NCBI RefSeq assembly: GCF_000412635.1
Contig: NZ_ASTG01000006.1
Span: 97,254-161,253 of the forward strand
Direction: 5' to 3'
DNA from: Sphingobium bisphenolivorans
GTDB lineage: Bacteria; Pseudomonadota; Alphaproteobacteria; Sphingomonadales; Sphingomonadaceae
Length of the DNA stretch: 64,000 nucleotides
Under the pieces are notes generated by a model. That model was given only the letters and a program-made list of their open reading frames with translations. It did not search any database and was not told where the DNA came from. The position numbers were made by a program, and so were the translations under genes. This document shows positions 26,422 through 34,548 of this stretch, piece by piece (position 1 is the first letter of the stretch; every line of letters begins with the position of its first letter).

Positions 26422-27807
26422 ATGACGCTGACTCCCAACCGGTCCCTGATCGACATCGACCGCGATCACCTGATCCATCCCGTCACCTCGTTTCGCGGTC
26501 ATGAGGCGCGCGGCGCGACGCTGCTGCAAAGCGGCAAGGGCATGTGGCTGACCGACATGGACGGGAACCGGCTGCTCGATGCCTTTGCCGGGCTTTGGTG
26601 CGTCAATGTGGGCTATGGTCAGGATAGCGTCGTCGATGCCGCCGCCGCGCAAATGCGCCAACTGCCCTATGCGACAGGCTATTTCCACTTCGGTTCGGAA
26701 CCCGCGGTGCGGCTCGCGCAAAAACTGGTCGACCTCAGCCCGGAAGGCCTTGAACATGTTTATTTCACGTTGGGCGGATCCGATGCGGTGGACTCCGCCA
26801 TCCGCTACATCGTCCATTATTATAACGCGATCGGCCGCCCCTCGAAGAAGCAGTTCATCGCGCTCGATCGGGGCTATCATGGCTCCAGCACGACCGGTGC
26901 CGGCCTGACCGCGCTGGGCAACTTCCATCGCCTGTTCGACCTGCCCCATGCGTGGCAGCATCATATACCGTCGCCCTACCCCTATCGCAGCGACCTGGCC
27001 GACGATGCGGCGATCATCGCCCGCTCCGTCCAGCAGTTGAAGGATAAGGTGGCGGAACTGGGGGCGGACAATGTCGCCGCCTTCTTCTGCGAGCCGATCC
27101 AGGGTTCGGGGGGCGTCATCGTGCCGCCCAAGGGCTGGCTCAAGGCCCTGCGCGAGGCCTGCACCGAACTCGACATATTGTTCGTCGCGGATGAGGTTAT
27201 TACCGGCTTCGGGCGCACCGGTCCGCTGTTCGCCTGCGAGGAAGAGGCAGTGTCGCCTGACCTCATGACCCTCGCCAAGGGTCTCACGTCCGGTTACGCG
27301 CCGATGGGCGCAGTCCTGATGTCGGACAAAGTCTATCAGGGCATTGCGGAGGGCGCCGCCCCTGAATTCGCCATCGGCCACGGCATGACCTATTCGGGGC
27401 ACCCGGTGAGCGCGGCCGTGGGCCTGGAGGTGCTGCGCCTCTATACCGATGGCGGCATCCTCGCCAATGGGCTGAGCGTCGGCAAGCGGTTCGCGGCAGG
27501 GCTGGATGCCATCGCCGATCACCCGTTGGTCGGCGACACGCGCGGGCGTGGACTGCTCGGCGCGATCGAACTGGTGGCGGACAAGGGCAGCAAGGAACGG
27601 CTGGACCCGGCCCTCAAGATCCCGGACCGGCTGTTCGCGCAAGGCTATCGCAACGGCGTCATCTTCCGCTCCTTTCCCGACAATATCATCGGCCTTGCTC
27701 CCGCGCTTTGCGCGTCGGACGAGGAGATGGACGCGATTTTCGCGCGCATCCGCAGAACGCTGGACGACCTGCTCGAAGAAGCGGATATTCGCGCGGTGGT
27801 GGGATAA
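26422..27807 (+). CDS. class III (omega) aminotransferase, SpuC-like
   Basis: This is a 461-residue PLP-dependent aminotransferase. It has GLWCVNVGYGQDSVVDAAAAQM, the substrate-loop YFHFGSEPAVRLAQKL, VYFTLGGSDAVDSAIR, the PLP-phosphate contact FCEPIQGSGG, Asp in VADEVITGFGRTG and the Schiff-base Lys in LAKGLTSGYAPMGAVL. The pattern resembles putrescine-pyruvate and beta-alanine-pyruvate aminotransferases (SpuC/AptA group). It would move an amino group from an omega-amine to pyruvate, giving an aldehyde for GabD. It is followed 20 bases later by an Lrp gene with its own strong ribosome binding site, suggesting one transcript with the M20 hydrolase. Confidence 0.88.
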   Translation: MTLTPNRSLIDIDRDHLIHPVTSFRGHEARGATLLQSGKGMWLTDMDGNRLLDAFAGLWCVNVGYGQDSVVDAAAAQMRQLPYATGYFHFGSEPAVRLAQKLVDLSPEGLEHVYFTLGGSDAVDSAIRYIVHYYNAIGRPSKKQFIALDRGYHGSSTTGAGLTALGNFHRLFDLPHAWQHHIPSPYPYRSDLADDAAIIARSVQQLKDKVAELGADNVAAFFCEPIQGSGGVIVPPKGWLKALREACTELDILFVADEVITGFGRTGPLFACEEEAVSPDLMTLAKGLTSGYAPMGAVLMSDKVYQGIAEGAAPEFAIGHGMTYSGHPVSAAVGLEVLRLYTDGGILANGLSVGKRFAAGLDAIADHPLVGDTRGRGLLGAIELVADKGSKERLDPALKIPDRLFAQGYRNGVIFRSFPDNIIGLAPALCASDEEMDAIFARIRRTLDDLLEEADIRAVVG

Positions 27808-27827
27808 TAAACGGGGGAGCAAAACAT

Positions 27828-28322
27828 ATGTTGGGTGGCCCAAGACTGGATCGGATCGACCTCAAGATCCTGACGCAGCTTCAGCAATCCGGCCGCGTCA
27901 CCAATGTCGAGCTGGCCGACGCCGTGGGTCTGTCGCCCAGCCCCTGCCTAACACGGGTCAAGCGGCTGGAGAAGGCGGGCTATATCACCGGCTATGGCGC
28001 GCATATCAACCTGCACAAGCTGGGCGAATTCCTGACCGTCTTCACCGAAGTCACGCTGACCGAACATCGGGCGGGAGATTTCTCGCGCTTCGAAACCCGC
28101 ATCCGCAAGCTCGACGAGATCGTCGAATGCCACCTGGTCAGCGGCGGATATGATTATCTGCTGAAATTCGTGACGCGCGGCGTCGCGCATTATCAGTCGA
28201 TTGTCGAAGGGATGCTGGAAAGCGATTACGGCATCGAAAAATATTTCAGCTATGTCGTGATCAAATCACCGTTCATAAAGCATCATTATCCGATCCAGCA
28301 TCTGTTCGGTGAGCAAAAATGA
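27828..28322 (+). CDS. Lrp/AsnC family transcriptional regulator
   Basis: This is a 164-residue regulator. The N-terminal winged helix-turn-helix is clear (LDRIDLKILTQLQQSGRVTNVELADAVGLSPSPCLTRVKRLEKAGYI, residues 7-52), followed by a RAM ligand-binding domain with VECHLVSGGYDYLLKFV. The family senses amino acids and usually controls neighbouring catabolic genes. GGGGGAG lies 8 bases before the ATG at 27828. The stop overlaps the M20 gene start (ATGA), so it is cotranscribed with the hydrolase. It is the best candidate controller of the 20.9-29.5 kb catabolic genes and perhaps of the nine-gene operon. Confidence 0.92.
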   Translation: MLGGPRLDRIDLKILTQLQQSGRVTNVELADAVGLSPSPCLTRVKRLEKAGYITGYGAHINLHKLGEFLTVFTEVTLTEHRAGDFSRFETRIRKLDEIVECHLVSGGYDYLLKFVTRGVAHYQSIVEGMLESDYGIEKYFSYVVIKSPFIKHHYPIQHLFGEQK

Positions 28323-29464
28323 TCGACGACCTGCTCGAGCCCCTGATCGCCTTTCGCCGCGACATCCACCAGCATCCCGAACTCGGCTTTTGCGAGCATC
28401 GCACGGCCGGCCGCATCGCGGAGCAACTGCGCGCGCTGGGGCTGGAGGTACATGAGGGGATCGGGCGGACCGGCGTCGTAGCGGTGCTGAGGAACGGCAC
28501 GTCGGGACGCAGCATCGGCCTGCGCGCCGACATGGACGCGCTGCCGATCCATGAACAGACCAACCTGCCCTATGCCAGCCGGACCGACGGCACCTTCCAC
28601 GGCTGCGGCCATGACGGCCATGTCGCGATGCTGCTGGGCGCGGCGCAGCATCTGACCCGCAGCCGCAATTTCGATGGCACGGTCAATTTCTTCTTCCAGC
28701 CAGCCGAGGAGGGCCAGGGCGGCGCGAGGGAGATGGTGAAGGAGGGGCTGTTCGACCGCTTCCCCTGCGACCGGGTCTTCGGCCTCCACAATTGGCCGGA
28801 TCTGCCCGCCGGCACGATCGCCACCCGGCCCGGCCCGATCATGGGCGCTGCGGACAAGTTCGAGATCATACTGGAAGGGCGCGGCGGCCATGCCGCCATC
28901 CCGCAGGATACGCCCGACGCGATCCTGGCCGCCGCAAGCCTCGTCCAGCAGCTTAACAGCATCATCGGCCGCCGGATCGCGCCGACCGCCTCGGCCGTGC
29001 TGTCGATTACCCAGGTCCATGGCGGTCACACCCACAATGTCATCCCGGCCGAGGTAAAAGTCAGTGGCACCGTCCGCACCTTCGGTCCCACGGTGCAGGA
29101 CCGGATCGAAGCGTCTATCCGCCAGATTGCGGCGGGCGTCGCGCTCGCCAACGAGGTGACGGCGAGCGTCGATTATCAGCGCTACTATCCGGCGACCATC
29201 AATGACGCAGAAGCGGCGCAGGAGGCCCTGTCCGCCGCCGCGACGGTCGGCACGGCGCAGCTCGCGCCCGAGCCCGCCTTCACGTCGGAAGATTTCGCCT
29301 TCATGCTGCAAGCGTGCAAGGGCGCCTATATCTGGCTGGGTCAGGCCAAGCCCGAAGGGTCGGTGCCGCTGCACAACCCGCATTACGATTTCAACGATGA
29401 TGTTCTGGCGCTGGGCATCCGTTTGCACGTCGCCCTGGTAGAGCAGCATCTGGCTAAAGGCTGA
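28319..29464 (+). CDS. M20-family amidohydrolase (N-acyl amino acid hydrolase type)
   Basis: This is a 381-residue metallopeptidase-family hydrolase of the M20D/hippurate hydrolase group. The metal ligands are visible in RADMDALPI, HGCGHDGHVAMLLGAAQHL (with the conserved Cys/His), QPAEEGQGGAREMV and the dimerisation segment GRGGHAAIPQ. The late ligand is in FTSEDFAFM. These enzymes cleave N-acyl amino acids or similar amides. In this setting it may release the amino acid from an imported N-acyl or N-substituted compound. The start overlaps the Lrp stop (ATGA). Its 3' end overlaps the frameshifted copB-like gene on the other strand by 11 bases. Confidence 0.9.
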   Translation: MIDDLLEPLIAFRRDIHQHPELGFCEHRTAGRIAEQLRALGLEVHEGIGRTGVVAVLRNGTSGRSIGLRADMDALPIHEQTNLPYASRTDGTFHGCGHDGHVAMLLGAAQHLTRSRNFDGTVNFFFQPAEEGQGGAREMVKEGLFDRFPCDRVFGLHNWPDLPAGTIATRPGPIMGAADKFEIILEGRGGHAAIPQDTPDAILAAASLVQQLNSIIGRRIAPTASAVLSITQVHGGHTHNVIPAEVKVSGTVRTFGPTVQDRIEASIRQIAAGVALANEVTASVDYQRYYPATINDAEAAQEALSAAATVGTAQLAPEPAFTSEDFAFMLQACKGAYIWLGQAKPEGSVPLHNPHYDFNDDVLALGIRLHVALVEQHLAKG

Positions 29465-30171
29465 AGCCGAAGCCTGCCACCGCCATCGTTGATTGCAGTG
29501 TCTCCCCCTGCCCACGCGCAAGGTCCCGGCTGTCGCCCAGCAACCGCTCATGCGCGACGCCGACAAAGGCGTTGATCTTGTCGTTGAGGCGGAAGCGCAG
29601 CCGTACCGAAGCCTCCGCATCGGTAAAACCGGAGCCTACGCCATCCGCCTCCACCCGCTGGGCCGACCATGCTATCGCAGCGCGCGGTTCGATATAGACC
29701 TGCTGAGAAACCGGCAGCTGGTAGACGACCTGTGCGTCTCCGGTCAGTCGGCCGTCGTCGGACAGGAACGCATAGCCTTCCCAGCTCACGCGTGATCCGA
29801 TCGATCCCTGCACGCCGGCCATGGCATAGCTGTCATGCGGATGCGGCTGAAAATCATGCCGTACGCCTACCAGCAGCACGACATTGTCGCTGATCGACCG
29901 GCCGTAGAGCAGTCGCGCCTGCACATCGTCGATCCGATTGCGCCGCACCGCCGCCTTCGACCATCAGCATGATCTGATCCGTGCTGTCCCCATAGGAGAA
30001 GCTGCCGTCCCACAGGAATATTTCGTCGCCCTCCCCGGCGCGCAGCTCGATAAAGTCGAAGCCGCCGCTCAGCGCAGCCTTGTCCTCTTCGGCAGCTTCC
30101 TGCGCCATCGCCGGCGCCGCGCCGGCCAGAGCGCAACTGCCAAGAAAGGAAAGGAGGAAGGCGTGGCGCAC
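29454..30171 (-). pseudogene. copB-like outer-membrane copper protein, frameshifted
   Basis: Reading from 30171, the minus strand begins with a signal peptide (MRHAFLLSFLGSCALAGAAPAMAQ) and continues as a short CopB-like chain (FIELRAGEGDEIFLWDGSFSYGDSTDQIMLMVEG). The rest of the CopB barrel (RIDDVQARLLYGRSISDNVVLLVGVRHD ... RFRLNDKINAFVGVAHERLLGDSRDLA) is in another frame from about 29948. The two pieces line up without a gap on the intact CopB at 30344-31294. A one-base insertion or deletion in the GC-repeat at 29941-29957 would restore one frame. The N-terminus lacks the His/Met-rich segment of the intact copy. Either this is a decayed paralogue or there is a sequencing error. Confidence 0.75.
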
Positions 30172-30343
30172 GATCTACCCTGATCCGTTGCTTATTCTAT
30201 CGGGGATCAGATTAGCCGCGATCAGCAGCGCATAAGCGCGAAGCATATGCGCCGCGCCGCCGATCATGACAAGTTGTCACAAAGCAGCGGCAGATCATGC
30301 TGATGCGCTTCCATGCTCAAGGCACTTCAATGGAGAGGGCAAA

Positions 30344-31294
30344 TTAAAACCAGAAGCGCACGCCCATGACGAAGCTGGTCACAGATGCGCGATCCCCGTG
30401 CGCCCTCGCATAGCGAGCGCTGTCACCCAGTTTGCGCTCCCAGTTCACCCCCAGATAGGGGGCAAATTCGCGGGCGAATTCATAGCGCAGCCGCAAGCCC
30501 AGCTCTATGTCGGACAGCCCCGAACCGATCCCCAGTTCCGGCACGTCCTGCGCGGCTATGTTCACTTCCGCCGCCGGTTGCAGGATCAGCCGCTGGGTGA
30601 GGCGCTGGTCATAGCTGCCCTCCAGGCGCAGATGTGCGTCGCCCTTGGTCGAGAGGAACGCCTGCGCGCCGACCTCGAACCAATAGGGTGCCAGCCCCTC
30701 GATTCCGATCACCGCATAGCTGCGCTGCGGATCGGGCCGGATGTCGTGCCGCACACCCGCTTCCAGATTAAACCACGGGTCGATCGCCCGGCTGTAGAGC
30801 GCCTGCACCTCCGCGCTCTCCAGCGGGCCGCCGATCTCGCCCTCGCCTTCGGTCTTGAAGGCGAGGCGATTGATGTCGCCGCCGATCCAGCCTTCGCCCT
30901 CCCAATGATAGCCGTCCGCGCCCTTGCCTAGGCGATATTCCAGCCGGTCGAGCATCAGCTGGGAGAAGGTCATGCCGCCATTCTCCTTCAGCATGGCCGC
31001 GCGGGATCGGGCCATTTCGGCCGGGCTGTAATAAGCCTCGGCAGCATGATCCTTCGGCGGCGCGGGCGCAACACCCTTGGGGATGCCATCGTCGCTCGCG
31101 GGCATGGAATGACCAGCATGAGCATTGTCGGCGGCCGAATTCTCCTGCGCGGGAGCTTCATGCGCGGAATGATCTTCCTCCTGCGGCATCGCCATGGAGC
31201 CATGGTCCATCTGGCTATGATCCATTTTCTGCGCCAACCCCGGCCCGGCGACGGAGGCCAGCAGCAGCGCGGCTGCGGGAGCCAGCATCCTCAT
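30344..31294 (-). CDS. copB: copper resistance protein B
   Basis: This is a 316-residue outer-membrane protein. It has a signal peptide (ending PGLAQ), then a metal-binding His/Met-rich stretch (MDHSQMDHGSMAMPQEEDHSAHE), then a CopB/PcoB-type beta-barrel from about residue 95 (FSQLMLDRLEYRLGKGADGYHWEGEGWIGGD, GVRHDIRPDPQRSYAVIG) ending in aromatic RFWF. CopB works with the CopA oxidase to bind and keep copper out of the periplasm. The start overlaps the copA stop by ATGA. A second, frameshifted copB-like gene lies 172 bases downstream. Confidence 0.93.
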   Translation of the reverse strand: MRMLAPAAALLLASVAGPGLAQKMDHSQMDHGSMAMPQEEDHSAHEAPAQENSAADNAHAGHSMPASDDGIPKGVAPAPPKDHAAEAYYSPAEMARSRAAMLKENGGMTFSQLMLDRLEYRLGKGADGYHWEGEGWIGGDINRLAFKTEGEGEIGGPLESAEVQALYSRAIDPWFNLEAGVRHDIRPDPQRSYAVIGIEGLAPYWFEVGAQAFLSTKGDAHLRLEGSYDQRLTQRLILQPAAEVNIAAQDVPELGIGSGLSDIELGLRLRYEFAREFAPYLGVNWERKLGDSARYARAHGDRASVTSFVMGVRFWF

Positions 31295-33039
31295 GCCGCC
31301 TCTCCCTCATGCCGCACCGTGACGACGCGCATCATCCCGGCATGCATGTGCATCAGCATGTGGCAGTGGAAAGCCCAGTCGCCCAGCGCGTCGGCGGTGA
31401 TGTCGAAACTCACCTTGCCCCCCGGCAGCACATTGACCGTATGCTTGACAGGGTCATGCTCTCCCTTGCCGGTGACCAGCTGGAAGAAATGGCCGTGGAT
31501 GTGGATCGGATGCGGCATCATCGTGTCGTTGATCAGGTTGACGCGCACCCGCTCCATATGGCGGAAGGCGATCGGTTCGGCCCCGTCCGACAGCTTCACC
31601 CCGTCGAACGACCACATATAGCGCTCCATGTTCGCGGTCAGGTGGATGTCCAGCGTCCGGCTCGGCGTACGTGTATCCTTGAACGGCTCCAGCGACTTCA
31701 GGTCGGCATAGGTCAGCACCCGATGCTCGACATTTTCCAGCCCGGTCGGCCGGTCCGCCGTCCGGTCCGCAGGCATGGGTGAGAGCGTCGCCACGCCCGG
31801 CCCCATCTTCACCTGCGGCGCGACGGACGGGTCGAGCATCTTCATCGAATGGCCCGCCATGCTCTCATTGGCGGGCTGGCTGAGGTCGATGACACCCCCC
31901 TGCCCCATGTCCATGCCGGACATATCCATGCCCATGTCCTTCATGCCGAGCAGCGGCCGCTCCCGCAACGCAGGCACCTCCGCCGCCATGCCGATGCGCG
32001 GCGCCAAAGTCGCGCGGACCAATCCCGAACGGTCGATCGCCTCGGCAATCAGGCCATAGGCTTTCGCCTCCACGGGCTGCACCACCACGTCATAGGTTTC
32101 GGCGATGCCGATCTGGAACTCGTCCGTTTCGACCGGCTGCACATGCTGGCCGTCGCACTGCACGACCGTCATGGCGAGCCCCGGCACGCGCACGTTGAAG
32201 TTGGTCATCGCCGACGCGTTGATGATGCGCAGCCGCACGCGCTCACCCAGCGTGAAGAGGCCCGTCCAATTCTCCGCCGTGCCGTGGCCGTTGACGAGGA
32301 AGCTGTAGGTGGAGCCAGTGACGTCGGAGATATCCGTCGGGTCCATCCGCATGGCGCCCCACTCCAGACGCTCTTTCGCGCTCTGGTCCTTGCCCGCCAA
32401 AAGCCCCGCCAGCGTCTGCCGCTGCATGTTATAATAACCGCCCGACTGTTTCAGCCGCTTCAACAGCACATGAGGATGCACCGGACTCCAGTCGGAAAGG
32501 ATGATCACATGCTCGCGGGTCGCCTGCACAGGGTCGGCGCCGGCGGGATCGATGACGATCGGCCCGTAATGACCCATCGCCTCCTGCATGCCCGAATGGC
32601 TGTGATACCAATAGGTGCCCGACTGGCGGATTGGGAATTCATAGGTGAAAGTCTCGCCCGGCCGGATGCCGGGGAAGCTTATGCCGGGCACACCGTCCAT
32701 CTGAAACGGCACGATCAGGCCGTGCCAGTGGATCGACGTGTCTTCCTTGAGGCTGTTGGTGACGGACAGACGAACATTCTGCCCCTCCTTCAGCCGGATA
32801 AGCGGCGCGGGCAGCGTGCCGTTGATCGTGATGGCATGCGCCGATCGGCCGCCGGTCTGGAAGTGGCTCTCACCAACGGTCAGCGCGATCTGCTCGCCGC
32901 TGAGGACGCCCGGCGCCGGGGTGAGCCCCGCCGAGCCGCTCTGCGCCCATGCGGGGAAAGCGCGAACCAGGGCGAGCGCGCCAAGCCCGGCGGTTCCACG
33001 GATCAGGCTGCGGCGGTCGATGGAGGAGGAAGTGGGCAT
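31291..33039 (-). CDS. copA: copper resistance multicopper oxidase
   Basis: This is a 582-residue periplasmic multicopper oxidase (PcoA/CopA). It has a Tat signal (SIDRRSLIRGTAGLGALALV) and three cupredoxin domains with the copper ligand motifs SIHWHGLI, TYWYHSHSG, HPIHIHGHFF and DWAFHCHMLMHMHAGMM. A Met/Asp-rich loop (MKDMGMDMSGMDMGQ, near residues 362-376) is typical of CopA and binds Cu(I). The enzyme oxidises Cu(I) to the less toxic Cu(II) in the periplasm. The next gene, copB, overlaps by ATGA. A palindromic repeat sits 59 bases upstream, and an ECF-type promoter motif further up (33221-33250) could drive it. Confidence 0.96.
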   Translation of the reverse strand: MPTSSSIDRRSLIRGTAGLGALALVRAFPAWAQSGSAGLTPAPGVLSGEQIALTVGESHFQTGGRSAHAITINGTLPAPLIRLKEGQNVRLSVTNSLKEDTSIHWHGLIVPFQMDGVPGISFPGIRPGETFTYEFPIRQSGTYWYHSHSGMQEAMGHYGPIVIDPAGADPVQATREHVIILSDWSPVHPHVLLKRLKQSGGYYNMQRQTLAGLLAGKDQSAKERLEWGAMRMDPTDISDVTGSTYSFLVNGHGTAENWTGLFTLGERVRLRIINASAMTNFNVRVPGLAMTVVQCDGQHVQPVETDEFQIGIAETYDVVVQPVEAKAYGLIAEAIDRSGLVRATLAPRIGMAAEVPALRERPLLGMKDMGMDMSGMDMGQGGVIDLSQPANESMAGHSMKMLDPSVAPQVKMGPGVATLSPMPADRTADRPTGLENVEHRVLTYADLKSLEPFKDTRTPSRTLDIHLTANMERYMWSFDGVKLSDGAEPIAFRHMERVRVNLINDTMMPHPIHIHGHFFQLVTGKGEHDPVKHTVNVLPGGKVSFDITADALGDWAFHCHMLMHMHAGMMRVVTVRHEGEAA

Positions 33040-33097
33040 GGGGATGGGCTCTGATGATAAAGGGCGACGGACTGGCTAGACTGTAGGATCGTAAATC

Positions 33098-33179
33098 CGT
33101 CATCCCGGCCTTGAGCCGGGATCCCGCTTTCTCTTATCGAGAGCCTGAAGCGGGACCCCGGACCAAGTCCGGGGTGACG
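33098..33179. repeat. palindromic intergenic repeat, copy 2, in the copA leader
   Basis: The 82-base element begins CGTCATCCCGG and ends CCGGGGTGACG. It holds the same nested hairpins as the copy at 26166-26255, including a shared TCCCGCT/AGCGGGACCC pair. Here it lies between copA and the sigma-factor gene, in the likely 5' leader of copA. Confidence 0.82.
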
Positions 33180-33220
33180 AGAACCGAAGGGTTGGTCATC
33201 CTCTCAGGATCGTTCTTTCT

Positions 33221-33250
33221 CCCGATACGCACCCCCATCCTCAATCCCTC
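33221..33250 (-). promoter_or_regulatory. putative ECF-sigma promoter motif, copy 3 (copA side)
   Basis: On the minus strand GAGGGA at 33250-33245 is followed after 15 bases by CGTAT (33229-33225). This matches the GAGGGG ... GCGTA pattern found before the CnrY-like gene and before copC. The -35 part overlaps the last codons of the sigma-factor gene. If active, it gives copA a leader of about 175 bases containing the palindromic repeat. Confidence 0.4.
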
Positions 33251-33804
33251 AGCATCTCGCTCAATTTCTGCCGCGCGCGGTAGAGCCGCGTCTCGACCGC
33301 CTTCTCACCGATGCCCAAAATCTGTGCCGCCTCGGCCTGCGACAGCCCCTCAAGTGCCCGCAGCGTCAACACATCCTTGAGGTTCGCCGGCAGCGCCGCG
33401 ATCGCCATATTGATCCGCGACAGTTCCGCGTACGAATGCGCCGCCTCCTCCGGCGTTTGCGCCAGGTCGGGAACGACATCCGCCTCCTCGATCGGCCGCG
33501 CGAAGGTGAAGAAACGCCGCACCGCCCGTCGCCGCGCCCAGTCATGACATTTGTTGATCGCGATCCGCGCGATCCACAGGCGGAAGGGCCTGACCCGGTC
33601 ATAACGCTCCAGCGCGGCGAAGGCCGACACGAACGTTTCCTGCGTCACGTCGAGCGCCTCGGTCGGGTCCCCCGTCTGCCCGCGCGCGATGCGGAACACC
33701 GGATCGCGATGCCGCCGCATCAGCTCGCCATAAGCGCTTTGCCGGCCGGCCAGCGCCAGGCCGACCAGATCGGAATCGCTGCGTTCGGTGAGCGGCAGGC
33801 TCAC
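33241..33804 (-). CDS. ECF sigma factor, CnrH-like
   Basis: This is a 187-residue ECF-family sigma factor. Region 2 contains the core-binding and -10 helices (GDPTEALDVTQETFVSAFAALERYD, then FRLWIARIAINKCHDWARRR), and region 4 is a typical helix-turn-helix (LKDVLTLRALEGLSQAEAAQILGIGEKAVETRLYRARQKL). The length is close to CnrH (about 190). It is the last of three genes in the order anti-sigma-like, periplasmic sensor, sigma factor, the same order as cnrYXH of Cupriavidus. Two bases separate it from the sensor gene. Likely targets are its own operon, copCD and perhaps copAB. Confidence 0.92.
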   Translation of the reverse strand: MSLPLTERSDSDLVGLALAGRQSAYGELMRRHRDPVFRIARGQTGDPTEALDVTQETFVSAFAALERYDRVRPFRLWIARIAINKCHDWARRRAVRRFFTFARPIEEADVVPDLAQTPEEAAHSYAELSRINMAIAALPANLKDVLTLRALEGLSQAEAAQILGIGEKAVETRLYRARQKLSEMLRD

Positions 33805-33806
33805 TG

Positions 33807-34256
33807 TTACCGTGCAGTCTGGCCGGGTTCGGTCAAGGCCTTGACGACGGCAGCGTCGAACTGCGCGGCCTGATCGGGACGCAGCACCGCGCGCATCGCG
33901 AAGATATGCTTCAGCGTCTCCTTCTGCAGCATGCCCATGACATGATGCGACCTGTCGACCGCTTCGCCGACCTTCGGGCCATAGCCATGCTCGGCGGCGA
34001 TGGCCTGCGCCAGGCGCGCATTGTCAGCGCGCATCTCCGCCTCCATCGCTTGCCGGCGCTGCGCGAACGCACCCTCCAGAGCGTGGATGCGCGCTTCCTG
34101 CTTCGCGTCAAGCTTCAGCTTCTTGTGGATAAGTGCATGAACCTCGCTCTCCACTTGAGGTTCGGGCGACATCCAGGTTCGCGCCACCAGCACCGCCGCA
34201 AGCGCTGCGGCAAAGGCGACCAGCGCCACCAGCAGATATCGCCCCACCCCCCTCAC
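33807..34256 (-). CDS. CnrX-like periplasmic metal sensor
   Basis: This is a 149-residue protein with one N-terminal membrane helix (about residues 7-26) and a periplasmic four-helix hooked hairpin of the CnrX/metal-resist type. Counting from the GTG at 34256, His40, His44 (VHALIH), Glu61 (ALEGAFAQRR), His117 and Met121 (HIFAMR) sit exactly two residues before the positions I recall for the nickel/cobalt ligands of CnrX (42, 46, 63, 119, 123). The GAFAQRR and ANxxLAxAIA stretches also match that family. The open frame runs to 34364, but the GTG one base after the upstream stop gives the family length (CnrX is about 148). It probably senses Ni, Co or Cu and releases the sigma factor through the anti-sigma protein. 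Confidence 0.85.
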   Translation of the reverse strand: MRGVGRYLLVALVAFAAALAAVLVARTWMSPEPQVESEVHALIHKKLKLDAKQEARIHALEGAFAQRRQAMEAEMRADNARLAQAIAAEHGYGPKVGEAVDRSHHVMGMLQKETLKHIFAMRAVLRPDQAAQFDAAVVKALTEPGQTAR

Positions 34257-34257
34257 T

Positions 34258-34524
34258 TTATTGGCCCAGCAACCGCGAAGGCGCATAATCCGACATGCCG
34301 AGCACCAGCGGCGGAGAGGCCGCCTGCGCGGGCGCCCCGGGCACGACGCTGCCGACCCAGCCAATGCTGATTGCGACTATGCCGGCGAGAGCCAGGCTAC
34401 GCCGCGCCACCGCACGCTCGCGCCGCGTCTCGACGCCGGCCATCACCGCAGCCTCTATGCCCTCCAGCCGCGCGTCCACAGGCATGGCGCGCACTTGCCC
34501 CAGCAACTGATCGAGATCGCTCAT
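34258..34524 (-). CDS. CnrY-like short anti-sigma factor
   Basis: This is an 88-residue single-pass membrane protein: about 42 cytoplasmic residues, a helix near 44-62 (SLALAGIVAISIGWVGSVV) and a short periplasmic tail. That is the plan of CnrY (about 95 residues), whose N-terminal segment wraps the ECF factor. The gene is the first of the three, with a stop one base before the CnrX-like gene. GGGAG 8 bases before the ATG at 34524 supports this start over a GTG one codon upstream. Sequence similarity to CnrY is too weak to see by eye; the assignment rests on size, topology and gene order. Confidence 0.72.
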   Translation of the reverse strand: MSDLDQLLGQVRAMPVDARLEGIEAAVMAGVETRRERAVARRSLALAGIVAISIGWVGSVVPGAPAQAASPPLVLGMSDYAPSRLLGQ

Positions 34525-34548
34525 CACCCAGACTCCCTATCGTCACCT

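Noticed and set aside
31849-33054. A plus-strand open frame of 401 codons opposite copA
   Set aside because: It is antisense to a copA with all copper ligand motifs; no family features of its own.
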